The notes under the pieces: model-generated
What the model was told of the DNA's origin: nothing
What the model saw: the letters and a program-made list of their open reading frames with translations, nothing else
Database searches by the model: none
Assembly: GCA_026713925.1 (NCBI GenBank)
Contig: JAPONM010000036.1
Location: forward strand, 62,001-126,000
Length of the DNA stretch: 64,000 nt
Direction: 5' to 3'
From: Gammaproteobacteria bacterium
GTDB lineage: Bacteria > Pseudomonadota > Gammaproteobacteria > UBA4575
Program-made: the position numbers and the translations under genes
Shown here: one piece after another, positions 36,313 through 45,721 of the stretch
Layout: every line of letters begins with the position of its first letter
Numbering within the stretch: position 1 is the stretch's first letter

Positions 36313-37014
36313 ATGAAAACTTTCAACACCATCATCTTGACAGCCCTGCTGGCAGGAGGCCTTGCAGGCTTGGTCCTCGGGGGAATCCAGCAGTTCACAG
36401 TGGTCCCCATGATCCTCGAAGCAGAGACCTATGAAACAACAGGTGAAGGAGGAGGCGAGGGCGAGACAGCCCATGGTGCTGAGGATGAAGCCTGGGCACC
36501 GAAGGATGGTGTGGAGAGAACCTTCTGGACAGTACTCAACAGCATGCTGGTGGGGATAGGATTCGGACTGCTGCTGACAGCGTGTTATGCATTGCGCAAG
36601 CGGGTTACATGGCAGTATGGAATCCTATGGGGACTGGCGGGTTTTGCCGCATTCAATCTGGCCCCTGCACTGGGTTTGCCGCCGGAGCTGCCGGGCGATG
36701 CTGCAGCGGGGCTGGAGCAGCGCCAGGTATGGTGGATACTGACCGTTGCGGTAACAGCTGTTGGCCTTTGGATCCTTGCCTTTCAGCCGAACCGCTACCT
36801 GAAGCTGATCGGAGCCGGGCTGATTGTATTGCCCCATCTGTTCGGAGCCCCGCATCCTGAGAGACACGGGGGGCTGGCACCTGAAGAACTGAGAAATGCA
36901 TTTATTGTGGCAACGCTAGTCAGCAATGCGGTGTTCTGGATTGCACTCGGTGTCCTTTGCGCCCTGTTTTATCAGCGTTTTGGGGGCAACACGGAAAGTA
37001 CTGCACCGGGCTGA
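36313..37014 (+). CDS. cbtA: CbtA family predicted cobalt transporter
   Basis: A 233-residue membrane protein with about five hydrophobic helices. It has a His/Glu-rich external loop after the first helix (TGEGGGEGETAHGAEDEAW) and the family segments FTVVPMILEAETYE, WGLAGFAAFNLAPALGLPPELPG and GAPHPERHGGLAPEEL. CbtA with CbtB forms a predicted cobalt importer. Cobalt is needed here for thiocyanate hydrolase and perhaps cobalamin, so its place twelve kilobases from the scn operon fits. Confidence 0.9.
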   Translation: MKTFNTIILTALLAGGLAGLVLGGIQQFTVVPMILEAETYETTGEGGGEGETAHGAEDEAWAPKDGVERTFWTVLNSMLVGIGFGLLLTACYALRKRVTWQYGILWGLAGFAAFNLAPALGLPPELPGDAAAGLEQRQVWWILTVAVTAVGLWILAFQPNRYLKLIGAGLIVLPHLFGAPHPERHGGLAPEELRNAFIVATLVSNAVFWIALGVLCALFYQRFGGNTESTAPG

Positions 37015-37242
37015 AGGTACCAGGCGATATCCCTGGGATTCACAGGATTTACCAGGACAGGGCCTGTGACTGCTAGAGCCTCCGTACGGCCTTCGAAAAA
37101 CGCCTGTCACAAGTGATGCGAATGCAACACTCGCGTGATTTCGTGGCAGGCAGGTGCCACGGTTTCGGAAATCTCATTTGTGGAATGGATTCCAGACCCG
37201 ATACAATACCGCTGTCCATCATCTGAAAAACGGGAAAACGAC

Positions 37243-37749
37243 ATGCATCCAGGCAAAAGTATCGCTGTAGCACTGATCTTGACAGGCATGCTGTGTACAG
37301 CCCAAAGCGCCCTCGCCAGTGAAAGTGGCAGCTTCAGCATGGTCAGCAGTTGGACCCGCGACTACACCACGATGGAACGTCCCGGGCGGGCAGTCACCAT
37401 CGGTACCCTCAACGGAACGACCACCATTCTTGAAAGCAGTGGAAATCCTTTTGCCGCAAACACACATAGCCTCTCGACTTGCCTGGTTTATGCAAAGAAA
37501 TCGGACAGTGAATACAGCCTTGAAGCACACTGCACTGTGACAGACGCTTCAAACGACAAGCTGTACATGGGGGGAGGAAGGAGTGAAGGCAACACCGATG
37601 CCGGGGGTGGCGGCACTGGTCGATGGAAGTTTTTGGGCGGTACGGGAAAATATTCCGGTGTGGAAGGTGGCTGCGAATATCAGGTCGATTACCTGGAAAA
37701 CGACTGGTTAACCAACACGGCGAAGCATTGTGAATGGCATAGGCCCTAG
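37243..37749 (+). CDS. Exported protein of unknown function (allene-oxide-cyclase-like barrel possible)
   Basis: A 168-residue protein with a signal peptide (IAVALILTGMLCTAQSALA). It has a beta-rich body: ERPGRAVTIGTLNGTTTILESSGNPF, TCLVYAKKSDSEYSLEAHCTVTDASNDKLYMGGGR, GRWKFLGGTGKYSGVEGGCEYQVDY. The F/LGGTGKYxGxxGxxxY motif is common in small secreted beta-barrels of the dirigent/allene oxide cyclase-like type. Four Cys may make disulfides. Fragments of a close paralogue lie at 52.2-53.0 kb, so this gene belongs to a local family. Function unknown. Confidence 0.72.
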   Translation: MHPGKSIAVALILTGMLCTAQSALASESGSFSMVSSWTRDYTTMERPGRAVTIGTLNGTTTILESSGNPFAANTHSLSTCLVYAKKSDSEYSLEAHCTVTDASNDKLYMGGGRSEGNTDAGGGGTGRWKFLGGTGKYSGVEGGCEYQVDYLENDWLTNTAKHCEWHRP

Positions 37750-37809
37750 ACGGATGTAAATACCAAGCCCGGCTGATCGCCTGCCTGAATTCAGCGGAAC
37801 CCCCCGGAT

Positions 37810-38433
37810 TCAGTCACTGTCTTCATTCAGCATCCCCTCAGAACGAATAAACCGGATAATTTCTTCCAGTCCTTCCTGTTGTTTCAGATTAGTAAATACA
37901 AACGGCCTTTCACCACGCATTTTCCTTGCATCGTGCTCCATGACTTCAAGCGATGCACCAACCATGGGTGCCAGATCCGTTTTATTGATCACCAGCAAGT
38001 CAGACTTGGTAATCCCGGGTCCCCCTTTACGTGGAATCTTGTCTCCTGCAGCGACATCGATCACGTAAATCGTCAGGTCTGAAAGTTCCGGGCTGAACGT
38101 GGCGCTCAAATTGTCGCCGCCACTTTCCACCAGCACAAAGTCCAGGTCAGGAAACTCATCGCAAAGCTCTTGTACCGCAGCCAGATTGATTGAGGCATCT
38201 TCGCGAATGGCGGTATGTGGGCATCCACCTGTTTCAACCCCCTTGATTCGGTTTTCAGGCAGGGCCTCATGCCTGATCAGAAACTCTGCATCCTCACGCG
38301 TGTAGATGTCGTTGGTCACAACGCCTATCTCATATTCGCCTCGCATTGCCGTGCACAACGCATTCAACAATGCAGTTTTGCCCGAACCAACGGGACCCCC
38401 TACTCCTACTCTCAAGACTTGTTTTGGCATCAT
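37810..38433 (-). CDS. ureG: Urease accessory GTPase UreG
   Basis: A 207-residue GTPase that drives nickel delivery into urease. It has the P-loop [17 protein letters not shown] (about residues 8-24), the metal-binding CPH in [15 protein letters not shown], and the guanine motif NKTD in [10 protein letters not shown]. It lies six bases after ureF. It is the last gene of the urease operon on the minus strand. Confidence 0.97.
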   Translation of the reverse strand: MMPKQVLRVGVGGPVGSGKTALLNALCTAMRGEYEIGVVTNDIYTREDAEFLIRHEALPENRIKGVETGGCPHTAIREDASINLAAVQELCDEFPDLDFVLVESGGDNLSATFSPELSDLTIYVIDVAAGDKIPRKGGPGITKSDLLVINKTDLAPMVGASLEVMEHDARKMRGERPFVFTNLKQQEGLEEIIRFIRSEGMLNEDSD

Positions 38434-38439
38434 CGCACC

Positions 38440-39156
38440 CTACGATCTGAACAAACGTGAATACTGTGTTTCATGATTGGCACTGGCAATTCCCAGCCCG
38501 ATCGAAGTGCCGCCGATATCATTGTCTTCCATCTGCAATCCTGTCTGCACCAAGTTCGGGATTTCATTGACCAGGGATGAAATCATGCGCTGACCCGCCG
38601 TCTGACCGAGCGGAACCAGTTTGATGGACGCATTCACCTGATTTTCACACCAGGCCCACAGGTACCCGCTGCATGCATCTGGCTTGGCAATCTGCCACTG
38701 TACGGCTGCAAGCGAAAATGCAGTGGCATAGGTTACATACGGCTGCGTCATGATTTCCTCTGCCTGGCGAATCCCCAGGTCTGCCAGAAGTTTTAAAAGG
38801 GCTTTTCCCAGGTGAAGGTCCTCGCTACGCAATTCCCTGGATTCGCGGCATGCAAGGAGATACCGGCTCCAGTACTCTACCTTGCCTGCCTGGCATGCAT
38901 GCCAGGCATCAAACAGCCGCGCCAGCACGGGTACATCCAGACGGGCCTGCGTGTTTCGCAACAGCCCTGCAATCCAGTCCAGGGCACGGTCTTCATCATG
39001 CACCCAGCCCTGGTCACAGGCAAATTCCAGGCCTTGCGAGTAGGCAAATGCTCCGATAGGCAATGACGGGCTTGTCAGCCGCATCAGATTCAGCATTGCC
39101 GTGTTGTTCACTGCTTCAACTGACACGGCTGCGAACAGGATCGTGTGCAGAATCAT
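38440..39156 (-). CDS. ureF: Urease accessory protein UreF
   Basis: UreF gates GTP hydrolysis by UreG in the nickel-insertion complex. The core begins LMRLTSPSLPIGAFAYSQGLEFACDQGWV and ends with ...SANHETQYSRLFRS, as expected. The frame is open much further upstream inside ureE, so the start is uncertain. ATG 39156 gives 238 residues and overlaps the ureE end; ATG 39096 gives 218 residues and begins right at the conserved MLNLMRL. A GTG lies between. Family length favours either of the shorter forms. Confidence 0.92.
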   Translation of the reverse strand: MILHTILFAAVSVEAVNNTAMLNLMRLTSPSLPIGAFAYSQGLEFACDQGWVHDEDRALDWIAGLLRNTQARLDVPVLARLFDAWHACQAGKVEYWSRYLLACRESRELRSEDLHLGKALLKLLADLGIRQAEEIMTQPYVTYATAFSLAAVQWQIAKPDACSGYLWAWCENQVNASIKLVPLGQTAGQRMISSLVNEIPNLVQTGLQMEDNDIGGTSIGLGIASANHETQYSRLFRS

Positions 39157-39592
39157 GCGGGTGAGCGTGATCCCCGTAGGCACCCGGCTCCGGTTCAAAG
39201 GAGCGCATTTCATGTGACACAGAAAGTCCCAGGTTCCGTACCATTTCATCCAGCACATGATCTTTCTGGTAGACCAAGCAACCTTCTTCAATCTGCAAGG
39301 GCATGTGCCGGTTGCCAAGATGATAGCTGGCTTTGGCGAGTAACAGCTTGTCGTCACAGCATGCCAAGGACACTTCCTCCAGCGCAGCGATGACCCTGAC
39401 AGTCACTGCACCATCTTCGCTTTGCAGGCAGTCTCCCCCCCGCAACACCCGGCCCCTGGGCAGCATGACCCCTATTGTTTCGCCGCTGTCCGACCGGGTC
39501 TTGAATCGTGCCTTCTGCCGCAATTCAAATGCCAGGGTCAACGTATGGCTATGCAGATGAGTAGACTCTACGCGTTCAGTGAGAACCAGCAT
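39116..39592 (-). CDS. ureE: Urease accessory protein UreE
   Basis: UreE is the nickel-binding metallochaperone of urease assembly. The 158-residue protein has the N-terminal peptide-binding domain (RQKARFKTRSDSGETIGVMLPRGRVLRGGD) and the C-terminal metal domain (KASYHLGNRHMPLQI, LDEMVRNLGLSVSHEMRSFEPEPGAYG). The tail HAHPHDSAHD is modestly His-rich, shorter than in enterobacterial UreE. It begins six bases after the ureC stop. Confidence 0.94.
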   Translation of the reverse strand: MLVLTERVESTHLHSHTLTLAFELRQKARFKTRSDSGETIGVMLPRGRVLRGGDCLQSEDGAVTVRVIAALEEVSLACCDDKLLLAKASYHLGNRHMPLQIEEGCLVYQKDHVLDEMVRNLGLSVSHEMRSFEPEPGAYGDHAHPHDSAHDPVRSRVS

Positions 39593-39597
39593 TACAG

Positions 39598-41301
39598 TCA
39601 GAACAGGAAGTATTTCTGCGCCATCGGAACGGTGACTGCAGGTTTGCAGGTTAGCAATTCACCATCCGCACGCACTTCGTACGTTTGCGGATCCACATCG
39701 ATATGCGGCTGGTATGTGTTCAGGTGCAAGTCTTTCTTCCGGATCAGGCGTGTATTGCTGGCCACAACGACTGTTTTTTCCAGATGCAGCAGGTCTTTTA
39801 TCCCTGCATCCAGTGCCGCCTTCGAAACGAACGTCAGGGAAGTGGAGGCGTTGGCCTTGCCTTGGGCACCGAACATGTACCGGTAGTGCACAGGTTGCGG
39901 CGTCGGGATGGAAGCATTCGGATCACCCATCGGTGCCGCAGCAATGAACCCCCCTTTCAGAATAAGCGAGGGCTTCACACCGAAAAATGGCGGCTTCCAT
40001 AACACAAGATCAGCCAGTTTTCCGACTTCAATCGACCCGACTTCGTTTGCAATACCATGCGTAATAGCTGGATTGATGGTGTATTTGGCAACATAACGCC
40101 GTACCCGGAAATTGTCATTGCGGGGGCTGTCTTCCTGCAATGCACCGCGCTGGACCTTCATTTTGTTCGCTGTTTGCCAGGTCCTGACAATAACTTCTCC
40201 GACACGTCCCATGGCCTGGGAATCCGAAGCGATCATGCTGAACGCTCCAAGGTCATGCAGGATGTCTTCGGCGGCTATGGTTTCCTTGCGGATACGCGAC
40301 TCGGCAAAGGCCACATCTTCAGGAATCCTTGGGTCCAGATGATGACACACCATCAGCATATCCAGGTGCTCGTCTATGGTGTTCACCGTATAAGGCCGGG
40401 TCGGATTGGTACTGGACGGCAGCACATTGGCCAATCCACATACCCGGATAATGTCCGGTGCATGCCCGCCTCCAGCGCCTTCCGTGTGATACGTATGTAT
40501 CGCGCGGTCCCTGAATGCGGCGATGGTATCTTCAACAAAACCCGATTCATTCAGGGTGTCGGTGTGGATGGCTACCTGCACGTCATGCTTCTCGGCAACC
40601 TCCAAGCAGTTGTCTATGGCTGCAGGCGTTGTGCCCCAGTCTTCATGCAGTTTCAGCCCCATTGCACCGGCCTCCACCTGCTCATCCAGCGCACCGGGAA
40701 GGCTGGCGTTGCCCTTACCCAGAAAACCCAGGTTCATGGGCAAGCTGTCTGCGGCTTCCAGCATGCGGTGAATATTCCAGGGGCCCGGTGTGCAGGTTGT
40801 TGCGTTGGTTCCCGTTGCGGGGCCTGTGCCGCCTCCTATCATGGTAGTCACTCCGGACATCAGGGCATCCTCGATTTGCTGAGGGCATATGAAGTGTATG
40901 TGTGCATCGATTCCCCCGGCCGTCAGGATTTGTCCTTCCCCGGCAATGGCCTCGGTACCCGGGCCGATCAGGATATCCACACCAGGCTGCACGTCCGGAT
41001 TACCTGCCTTCCCGATTCCTGCAATTCGTCCGTCCTTGATCCCTACATCGGCCTTGACAATTCCCCAGTAATCCACAATGAGTGCATTGGTGATAACGGT
41101 GTCAACAGCCTCCTGACTGGTCGCCTGGCTCTGTCCCATTCCATCGCGTATGACCTTGCCACCTCCGAACTTCACTTCCTCACCGTAGATCGCAAAATCC
41201 TTTTCAACCTCCACCAGTAGCTCTGTATCCGCAAGACGCAGACGGTCACCGGTTGTCGGACCGTACATCTCCGCATAGGCCTGTCTTGAAATCTTCCCCA
41301 T
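39598..41301 (-). CDS. ureC: Urease alpha subunit
   Basis: The catalytic subunit hydrolyses urea to ammonia and carbamate at a dinickel centre. The 567-residue protein keeps every active-site residue in standard urease numbering: His134 and His136 (AHIHF), carbamylated Lys217 (GLKLHED), His246 (AIHTDT), His272 ([13 protein letters not shown]), His320 in the flap MVCHHLDP, and Asp360 ([13 protein letters not shown]). It follows ureB by two bases. Full length and intact. Confidence 0.99.
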   Translation of the reverse strand: MGKISRQAYAEMYGPTTGDRLRLADTELLVEVEKDFAIYGEEVKFGGGKVIRDGMGQSQATSQEAVDTVITNALIVDYWGIVKADVGIKDGRIAGIGKAGNPDVQPGVDILIGPGTEAIAGEGQILTAGGIDAHIHFICPQQIEDALMSGVTTMIGGGTGPATGTNATTCTPGPWNIHRMLEAADSLPMNLGFLGKGNASLPGALDEQVEAGAMGLKLHEDWGTTPAAIDNCLEVAEKHDVQVAIHTDTLNESGFVEDTIAAFRDRAIHTYHTEGAGGGHAPDIIRVCGLANVLPSSTNPTRPYTVNTIDEHLDMLMVCHHLDPRIPEDVAFAESRIRKETIAAEDILHDLGAFSMIASDSQAMGRVGEVIVRTWQTANKMKVQRGALQEDSPRNDNFRVRRYVAKYTINPAITHGIANEVGSIEVGKLADLVLWKPPFFGVKPSLILKGGFIAAAPMGDPNASIPTPQPVHYRYMFGAQGKANASTSLTFVSKAALDAGIKDLLHLEKTVVVASNTRLIRKKDLHLNTYQPHIDVDPQTYEVRADGELLTCKPAVTVPMAQKYFLF

Positions 41302-41303
41302 GG

Positions 41304-41639
41304 TTACTTTTTCGCTCCAGACCCTGGGGGCGAATCAAGTGGGCCCATCACTTTTGCATTGAATCCGAAAACCGTTCTTTCCCCGTCCAGGTCCACCAGG
41401 GTGACTGTCCGGCTTTGCCCCGGCTCAAACCGCACGGCAGTCCCTGCAGGGATATCAAGTCGCTTGCCCCGGGATGCTTTGCGGTCAAATTCCAGTGCAG
41501 TATTGGTCTCGTAAAAATGGTAATGCGAACCGACCTGAACGGGACGATCCCCCGTGTTGGCAACAGTTACTGTGCACGTGGCCCGTCCTGCATTGATTTC
41601 CAACTCGCCTTCTTCAGCAATCAGTTCACCCGGTTTCAT
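41304..41639 (-). CDS. ureB: Urease beta subunit
   Basis: A 111-residue structural subunit of urease: [58 protein letters not shown], and [13 protein letters not shown]. It packs against the alpha subunit. It lies 26 bases after ureA and two bases before ureC, so the structural genes are transcribed together. Confidence 0.97.
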   Translation of the reverse strand: MKPGELIAEEGELEINAGRATCTVTVANTGDRPVQVGSHYHFYETNTALEFDRKASRGKRLDIPAGTAVRFEPGQSRTVTLVDLDGERTVFGFNAKVMGPLDSPPGSGAKK

Positions 41640-41665
41640 GGCTGGTACCTCGTGCGTTCCGGTTT

Positions 41666-41968
41666 TCAGTTAATCGGGTTATGTACAGTGACAAGTTTGG
41701 TGCCATCCGGAAAAGTGGCCTCGACCTGCACTTCATGCACCATCTCGGCAATGCCCTCCATCACGTCTTCCGTCGTCAGCAGGGTCCGCCCGTATGCCAT
41801 GCATTCTGCAACGGTCTTCCCCTCGCGTGCAGCCTCCAGTATCGCCGATGAAATGTACGCAATGGCTTCAGGATAGTTCAGCCTGATGCCTTTTGCCTTC
41901 CTTCTTTCAGCCAGCAGGCCTGCCGTAAATATCAGAAGCTTGTCTTTCTCACGTGGTGAAAGCTCCAT
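41666..41968 (-). CDS. ureA: Urease gamma subunit
   Basis: The 100-residue small subunit shows [57 protein letters not shown] and ends [13 protein letters not shown], as in typical three-gene bacterial ureases. It starts 21 bases after ureD. The separate gamma, beta and alpha genes mark a heterotrimeric bacterial urease. Confidence 0.97.
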   Translation of the reverse strand: MELSPREKDKLLIFTAGLLAERRKAKGIRLNYPEAIAYISSAILEAAREGKTVAECMAYGRTLLTTEDVMEGIAEMVHEVQVEATFPDGTKLVTVHNPIN

Positions 41969-41989
41969 ATTGGCTCCTTCGCTGTTCTC

Positions 41990-42847
41990 TCAGGTTGCCC
42001 AGATTCTGGGTTCGCATGACGCTTTTCCAAGTGTGACCGGTCGAATCGCTTTCCAGATCTCGATAAACTGATCCCGTATGGCCATTGAACTGCTCCCCAG
42101 GCAGCGGCATACCAGTACACAACCCGTTACGCTGACACTTGAACAGCTTGTATCTTCGATCATATTCCGTATCCGGCCCTGTGCCGCCTCCAGTATATCC
42201 ACATCCCTGTTTGAAACTACCATCAGGCCCATGACCGGCATTTTGCGAAGACCCCATGCTGCATTCAATACCTCCGCACAGTCCTGCAGGATGATGCGGT
42301 CGATAAACAAGGGTTCCGCCCCACTCCAGATCTCAAGGCTTTGCCTGAACCTGCCCGTGTCAAATATCTCTTCGCATGCCGGGCGTCCGAAACTCACGAT
42401 CTCCCAGCCAAGATAACTGGCCCGGTCCCCAAGGTGTACTTTTGTACCGGAATGCACTCTTGCGCCATCGAACAATATGGTTTCCTGCGGCAGCCATTCC
42501 AGGCAGGCCCCCTCCTGCACCGTGAATACATGATCCTGGGTTGCAGTCAAACCGTTCGACCGGTAGAACTTGTTTGCTGCGGGGGTCGTGATCAATGCCG
42601 AGGCCCCGGCATCACACGTCACCGCAACATCCAGCGAGTCACCCCCCACGACGCCTCCAGGCGGGTGCAGTACATATACATGGCAGGTGCCGTCCGGTTC
42701 CGGATAAAACGGACGCTGCAGCACCAGCGGCCCTTCATGGTGAAGCCTGCTGACGACTGTCCTGTCATTTTTCAGTGTCAGGCCGAACTGCAGGCGTGCG
42801 GCCCAGCCCGGGTCGTACCTGTAACAGGTTTCTGCGGCGGCAGCCAT
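41990..42847 (-). CDS. ureD: Urease accessory protein UreD (UreH)
   Basis: A 285-residue scaffold protein that connects UreF-UreG with apo-urease for nickel insertion. Characteristic pieces are PEPDGTCHVYVLHPPGGVVGGDSLDV, ALITTPAANKFYRSNG, LEWLPQETILFDGARV and YLGWEIVSFGRPACEEIF. It heads the urease operon and begins directly after the small His-containing membrane protein gene (adjacent coordinates), which links urease with the urea transporter operon. Confidence 0.95.
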   Translation of the reverse strand: MAAAAETCYRYDPGWAARLQFGLTLKNDRTVVSRLHHEGPLVLQRPFYPEPDGTCHVYVLHPPGGVVGGDSLDVAVTCDAGASALITTPAANKFYRSNGLTATQDHVFTVQEGACLEWLPQETILFDGARVHSGTKVHLGDRASYLGWEIVSFGRPACEEIFDTGRFRQSLEIWSGAEPLFIDRIILQDCAEVLNAAWGLRKMPVMGLMVVSNRDVDILEAAQGRIRNMIEDTSCSSVSVTGCVLVCRCLGSSSMAIRDQFIEIWKAIRPVTLGKASCEPRIWAT

Positions 42848-43063
42848 TTACCGTCTTGATGCTTTCTGGAAGATCCAGCCGGCAATTCCCAGCCCTGAAA
42901 CCAAGACTGCAAGCACAAACAACCCCAGGAAATAATACTGGTGGTCATACATCTGATGTAAAAACCCCGACATCCCCTGGCCGTGTCCCGGGTGTGACAT
43001 TGCCGAACCCGGCAATAACACAGGGACCCAAAATATGTGTACGAGCAATGATTTAATTTGCAT
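42848..43063 (-). CDS. Small His-containing membrane protein (HupE/UreJ-like N-terminus)
   Basis: A 71-residue protein with a signal-like segment (LVHIFWVPVLLPGSAMS). The motif SHPGHGQGMSGFLHQMYDH and one strong helix (YFLGLFVLAVLVSGLGIAGWIF) follow. The motif resembles the N-terminal nickel-binding signature of HupE/UreJ transporters (HPGHGxxxGFxHPxxGxDH), but the remaining helices are absent. The gene sits between urtE and ureD with no spare room, so it is probably translated. It may be a mini-protein that binds or passes nickel, or a relic. No exact family was recognised. Confidence 0.65.
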   Translation of the reverse strand: MQIKSLLVHIFWVPVLLPGSAMSHPGHGQGMSGFLHQMYDHQYYFLGLFVLAVLVSGLGIAGWIFQKASRR

Positions 43064-43086
43064 GACTTTCTGCGCTCCCGGTATGC

Positions 43087-43779
43087 TTACACTTTCAAAT
43101 ATCGATCAATGAGATCCTCATTCAGTTTACTCATTTCTCCCGTCGCTACCACAGTTCCTTTTTCCATAATGCTGAAATCGCTTGCCACCTTCCTGGCAAA
43201 CGGCAATTTTTGTTCAACCAGTAAAACGGTCAGGCCCAGATCCTTGTTAAGCCTGTTTATAATATCGCCTATCTCAGACACGATGTTGGGTTGAATACCT
43301 TCTGTCGGTTCATCAAGAATCAGCAACTCAGGCTCAATCGCAAGTGCCCTGCCCAACGCAAGTTGCTGCTGTTGCCCTCCTGACAGATCTCCCCCCTTAC
43401 GACTCAACATTTTCTTCAAAACAGGGAACAGTTCAAAAATCAGGGGCGGCAGGGTTTTTATCCTGTCCGCACGCGCGCTCAGGCCTGTCTGCAGGTTCTC
43501 CTCCACTGTGAGCTGGGAAAATATCTCTCTCCCCTGAGGTACATAGCCAATCTTATGTCTTGCACGCAACTCGGCAGCCCTTGATGAAAACTCGATGCCA
43601 TTGAAATGTATTTCACCGTTTCTTATTTTCTCCAGACCCATGATGCACTTGAGCAACGTGGTTTTGCCTACCCCGTTTCGACCCATCAGGCACATACAGG
43701 CACCCTTCTCCACCTCGAGGTCAATCCCCCAGAGAGTATGACTTTCACCGTAGAAATGATCAAGATCACGTATCTTCAT
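43087..43779 (-). CDS. urtE: Urea ABC transporter ATPase UrtE
   Basis: A 230-residue ATPase of the branched-chain amino acid/urea type (LivF branch). It has Walker A GRNGVGKTT, the signature LSGGQQQQLALGRAL, Walker B LLILDEPTEGIQPNIV and TVLLVEQKLPFARKVA. Urt proteins are distinguished from Liv by gene context and by the EGIQP motif. It energises urea uptake with UrtD and lies eleven bases after urtD. Confidence 0.94.
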   Translation of the reverse strand: MKIRDLDHFYGESHTLWGIDLEVEKGACMCLMGRNGVGKTTLLKCIMGLEKIRNGEIHFNGIEFSSRAAELRARHKIGYVPQGREIFSQLTVEENLQTGLSARADRIKTLPPLIFELFPVLKKMLSRKGGDLSGGQQQQLALGRALAIEPELLILDEPTEGIQPNIVSEIGDIINRLNKDLGLTVLLVEQKLPFARKVASDFSIMEKGTVVATGEMSKLNEDLIDRYLKV

Positions 43780-43790
43780 GGCATCTGCAG

Positions 43791-44573
43791 CTATTCACCC
43801 AGATAAACCTCAACGACCTTTGGATTGCTCTGAATACTTTCCATCGAGCCTTCCGCCAGCACGCTTCCCTGGTGCAGGACAGTCACACGGGTCGCCAAAG
43901 AACGGACAAATTCCATATCATGTTCAACCACCACAACAGAATGTCTTTCAGCAAGTCTGGTCAGCAACTCGGAAGTATGCTCCGTTTCCTGACGGGTCAT
44001 GCCTGCCACAGGCTCATCTACCAGCAAAAGCTTCGGGTTCTGCACAAGCAGCATGCCGATCTCCAGCCACTGCTTTTGGCCGTGAGACAGTTCACCCGCA
44101 TCGCGACGCACATACTCCTGCAAAGCAACGGTTTCCAGAACATTATTTATCCTTTCATCGTCTTGGCCAGACAGCCTGAAAAACAGGTTCTCAAACACTT
44201 TGCGGTGTCCTTCCAGGGCCAGTTTCAGGTTGTCATACACTGTATGATTTTCAAACACAGTAGGCTTTTGAAACTTGCGGCCGATACCAAGGTTTGCAAT
44301 TTCTGCCTCACTGATGGATGTCAAATCTGTCATGTCACCAAAGATGACACGCCCTTCATCAGGACGGGTTTTACCTGTGATGATATCCATCATCGTAGTT
44401 TTGCCTGCACCGTTCGGGCCAATGATACAACGCAGTTCATTTTTATTGATGTACAGGCTCAAATTGTTGATGGCCTTGAATCCATCAAAACTGACAGACA
44501 CACCATCCAGATACAGGATGCTCTTGTCCGGAACATGTATGGCAGGATACTCGGTTACATTCGGGTTGCTCAT
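43791..44573 (-). CDS. urtD: Urea ABC transporter ATPase UrtD
   Basis: A 260-residue ATPase (LivG branch) with LYLDGVSVSFDGFKAINNLSLYI, Walker A GPNGAGKTT, GIGRKFQKPTVF (Q-loop region), signature LSHGQKQWLEIGML and Walker B LLLVDEPVAGMT. The LSHGQKQWLEIGM signature is characteristic of UrtD. Its start overlaps the urtC stop by four bases. Confidence 0.95.
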   Translation of the reverse strand: MSNPNVTEYPAIHVPDKSILYLDGVSVSFDGFKAINNLSLYINKNELRCIIGPNGAGKTTMMDIITGKTRPDEGRVIFGDMTDLTSISEAEIANLGIGRKFQKPTVFENHTVYDNLKLALEGHRKVFENLFFRLSGQDDERINNVLETVALQEYVRRDAGELSHGQKQWLEIGMLLVQNPKLLLVDEPVAGMTRQETEHTSELLTRLAERHSVVVVEHDMEFVRSLATRVTVLHQGSVLAEGSMESIQSNPKVVEVYLGE

Positions 44574-45721
44574 TTTTTTGCCGCCATTCCGGGTAATCCA
44601 GTGTTGCGGGATGCCCCGAGCATCCCCCGGATTTTCTGTATTGCACCCACGATGCCACGTGGCAAAAACAGCGTGACCCCGACAAACAACCCTCCCAGAA
44701 TAAACAACCAGACCTCCGGTGCCACGGCGGTAAAATAGGTTTTGGCGAAATTCACCACCACCGCTCCAAGCGCTGCGCCGTAAAGGGTTCCGCGCCCGCC
44801 CATGGCCACCCAGATCACCATTTCAATTGAGTTGATCGGGGAGAACTCACCAGGGTTAATTATGCCCACTTGAGGCACGTACAATGCGCCTGCGACCCCT
44901 GCCAGCATGGCTGCCACAACAAAAACAAACAACTTGTAGTATTCATCGCGATACCCCAGGGCCCGAACCCGGCCTTCCGAATCCCGGATCGCCATGACCA
45001 GGCTGCCCAGACGCGACTGCACGATGAACCGGCAGGCAAAGTATCCCAGCATGACTGCCAGTGCCGAACATACAAACAGGGCAATCCGGGTCCCGTCCGA
45101 GCGCAGGTCAAAACCCAGAATATCCTTGAAGTCTGTCAACCCGTTATTGCCCCCAAATCCAAAGTTGTTTCGAAAAAATGCCAGCATCAGCGCATAGGTC
45201 AGCGCCTGGGTAATGATCGAAAGATATACGCCGGTGACCCGCGAACGAAATGCCAGCCACCCGAATACAAAGGCTAATAGGCCGGGCACCAGCACCACCA
45301 TCAGTGCCGCAAACCAGAACTGATCAAAACCGTACCAGAACCATGGTAATTCCTTGTAGTCGAGAAAGACCATAAAATCCGGCAGCACAGGATGACCGTA
45401 CACGCCCCGGTCTCCTATCTGCCTCATCAGATACATCCCCATTGCATAGCCGCCCAAGCCAAAGAACGCGCCATGGCCCAGACTCAAAATACCCAGATAC
45501 CCCCATACCAGATCCAGGGAAATGGCCAACAGGGCGTACGTCAGGTATTTCCCGATCAACGTGACACCATAGACCGGCATGTGAAACGCAGAGGACTCAG
45601 GGACAGCCAGATTGCACACCGGCACCAGCACCATCAATGCCAGCAGGATGGCGACGAAATACTTGCTGCCCCTGTCAGTTTCCAGCAGCCTGAAAATGAA
45701 AGGTTTATATTTCAACATCAA
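44570..45721 (-). CDS. urtC: Urea ABC transporter permease UrtC
   Basis: A 383-residue permease of the LivM branch with about nine or ten helices. Typical pieces are LDLVWGYLGILSLGHGAFFGLGGYAMGMYLM, GVYLSIITQALTYALMLAFFRNNFGFGGNNGLTDFKDILGF and NPGEFSPINSIEMVIWVAMGGRGTLYGA. The NNFGFGGNNGLTDFK segment is typical of urea-type permeases. It overlaps urtB and urtD by four bases on either side. Confidence 0.95.
   Translation of the reverse strand: MMLKYKPFIFRLLETDRGSKYFVAILLALMVLVPVCNLAVPESSAFHMPVYGVTLIGKYLTYALLAISLDLVWGYLGILSLGHGAFFGLGGYAMGMYLMRQIGDRGVYGHPVLPDFMVFLDYKELPWFWYGFDQFWFAALMVVLVPGLLAFVFGWLAFRSRVTGVYLSIITQALTYALMLAFFRNNFGFGGNNGLTDFKDILGFDLRSDGTRIALFVCSALAVMLGYFACRFIVQSRLGSLVMAIRDSEGRVRALGYRDEYYKLFVFVVAAMLAGVAGALYVPQVGIINPGEFSPINSIEMVIWVAMGGRGTLYGAALGAVVVNFAKTYFTAVAPEVWLFILGGLFVGVTLFLPRGIVGAIQKIRGMLGASRNTGLPGMAAKK

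Noticed and set aside
40057-41220. 387-codon plus-strand frame over ureC
   Set aside because: Antisense to urease alpha, which has all catalytic residues.
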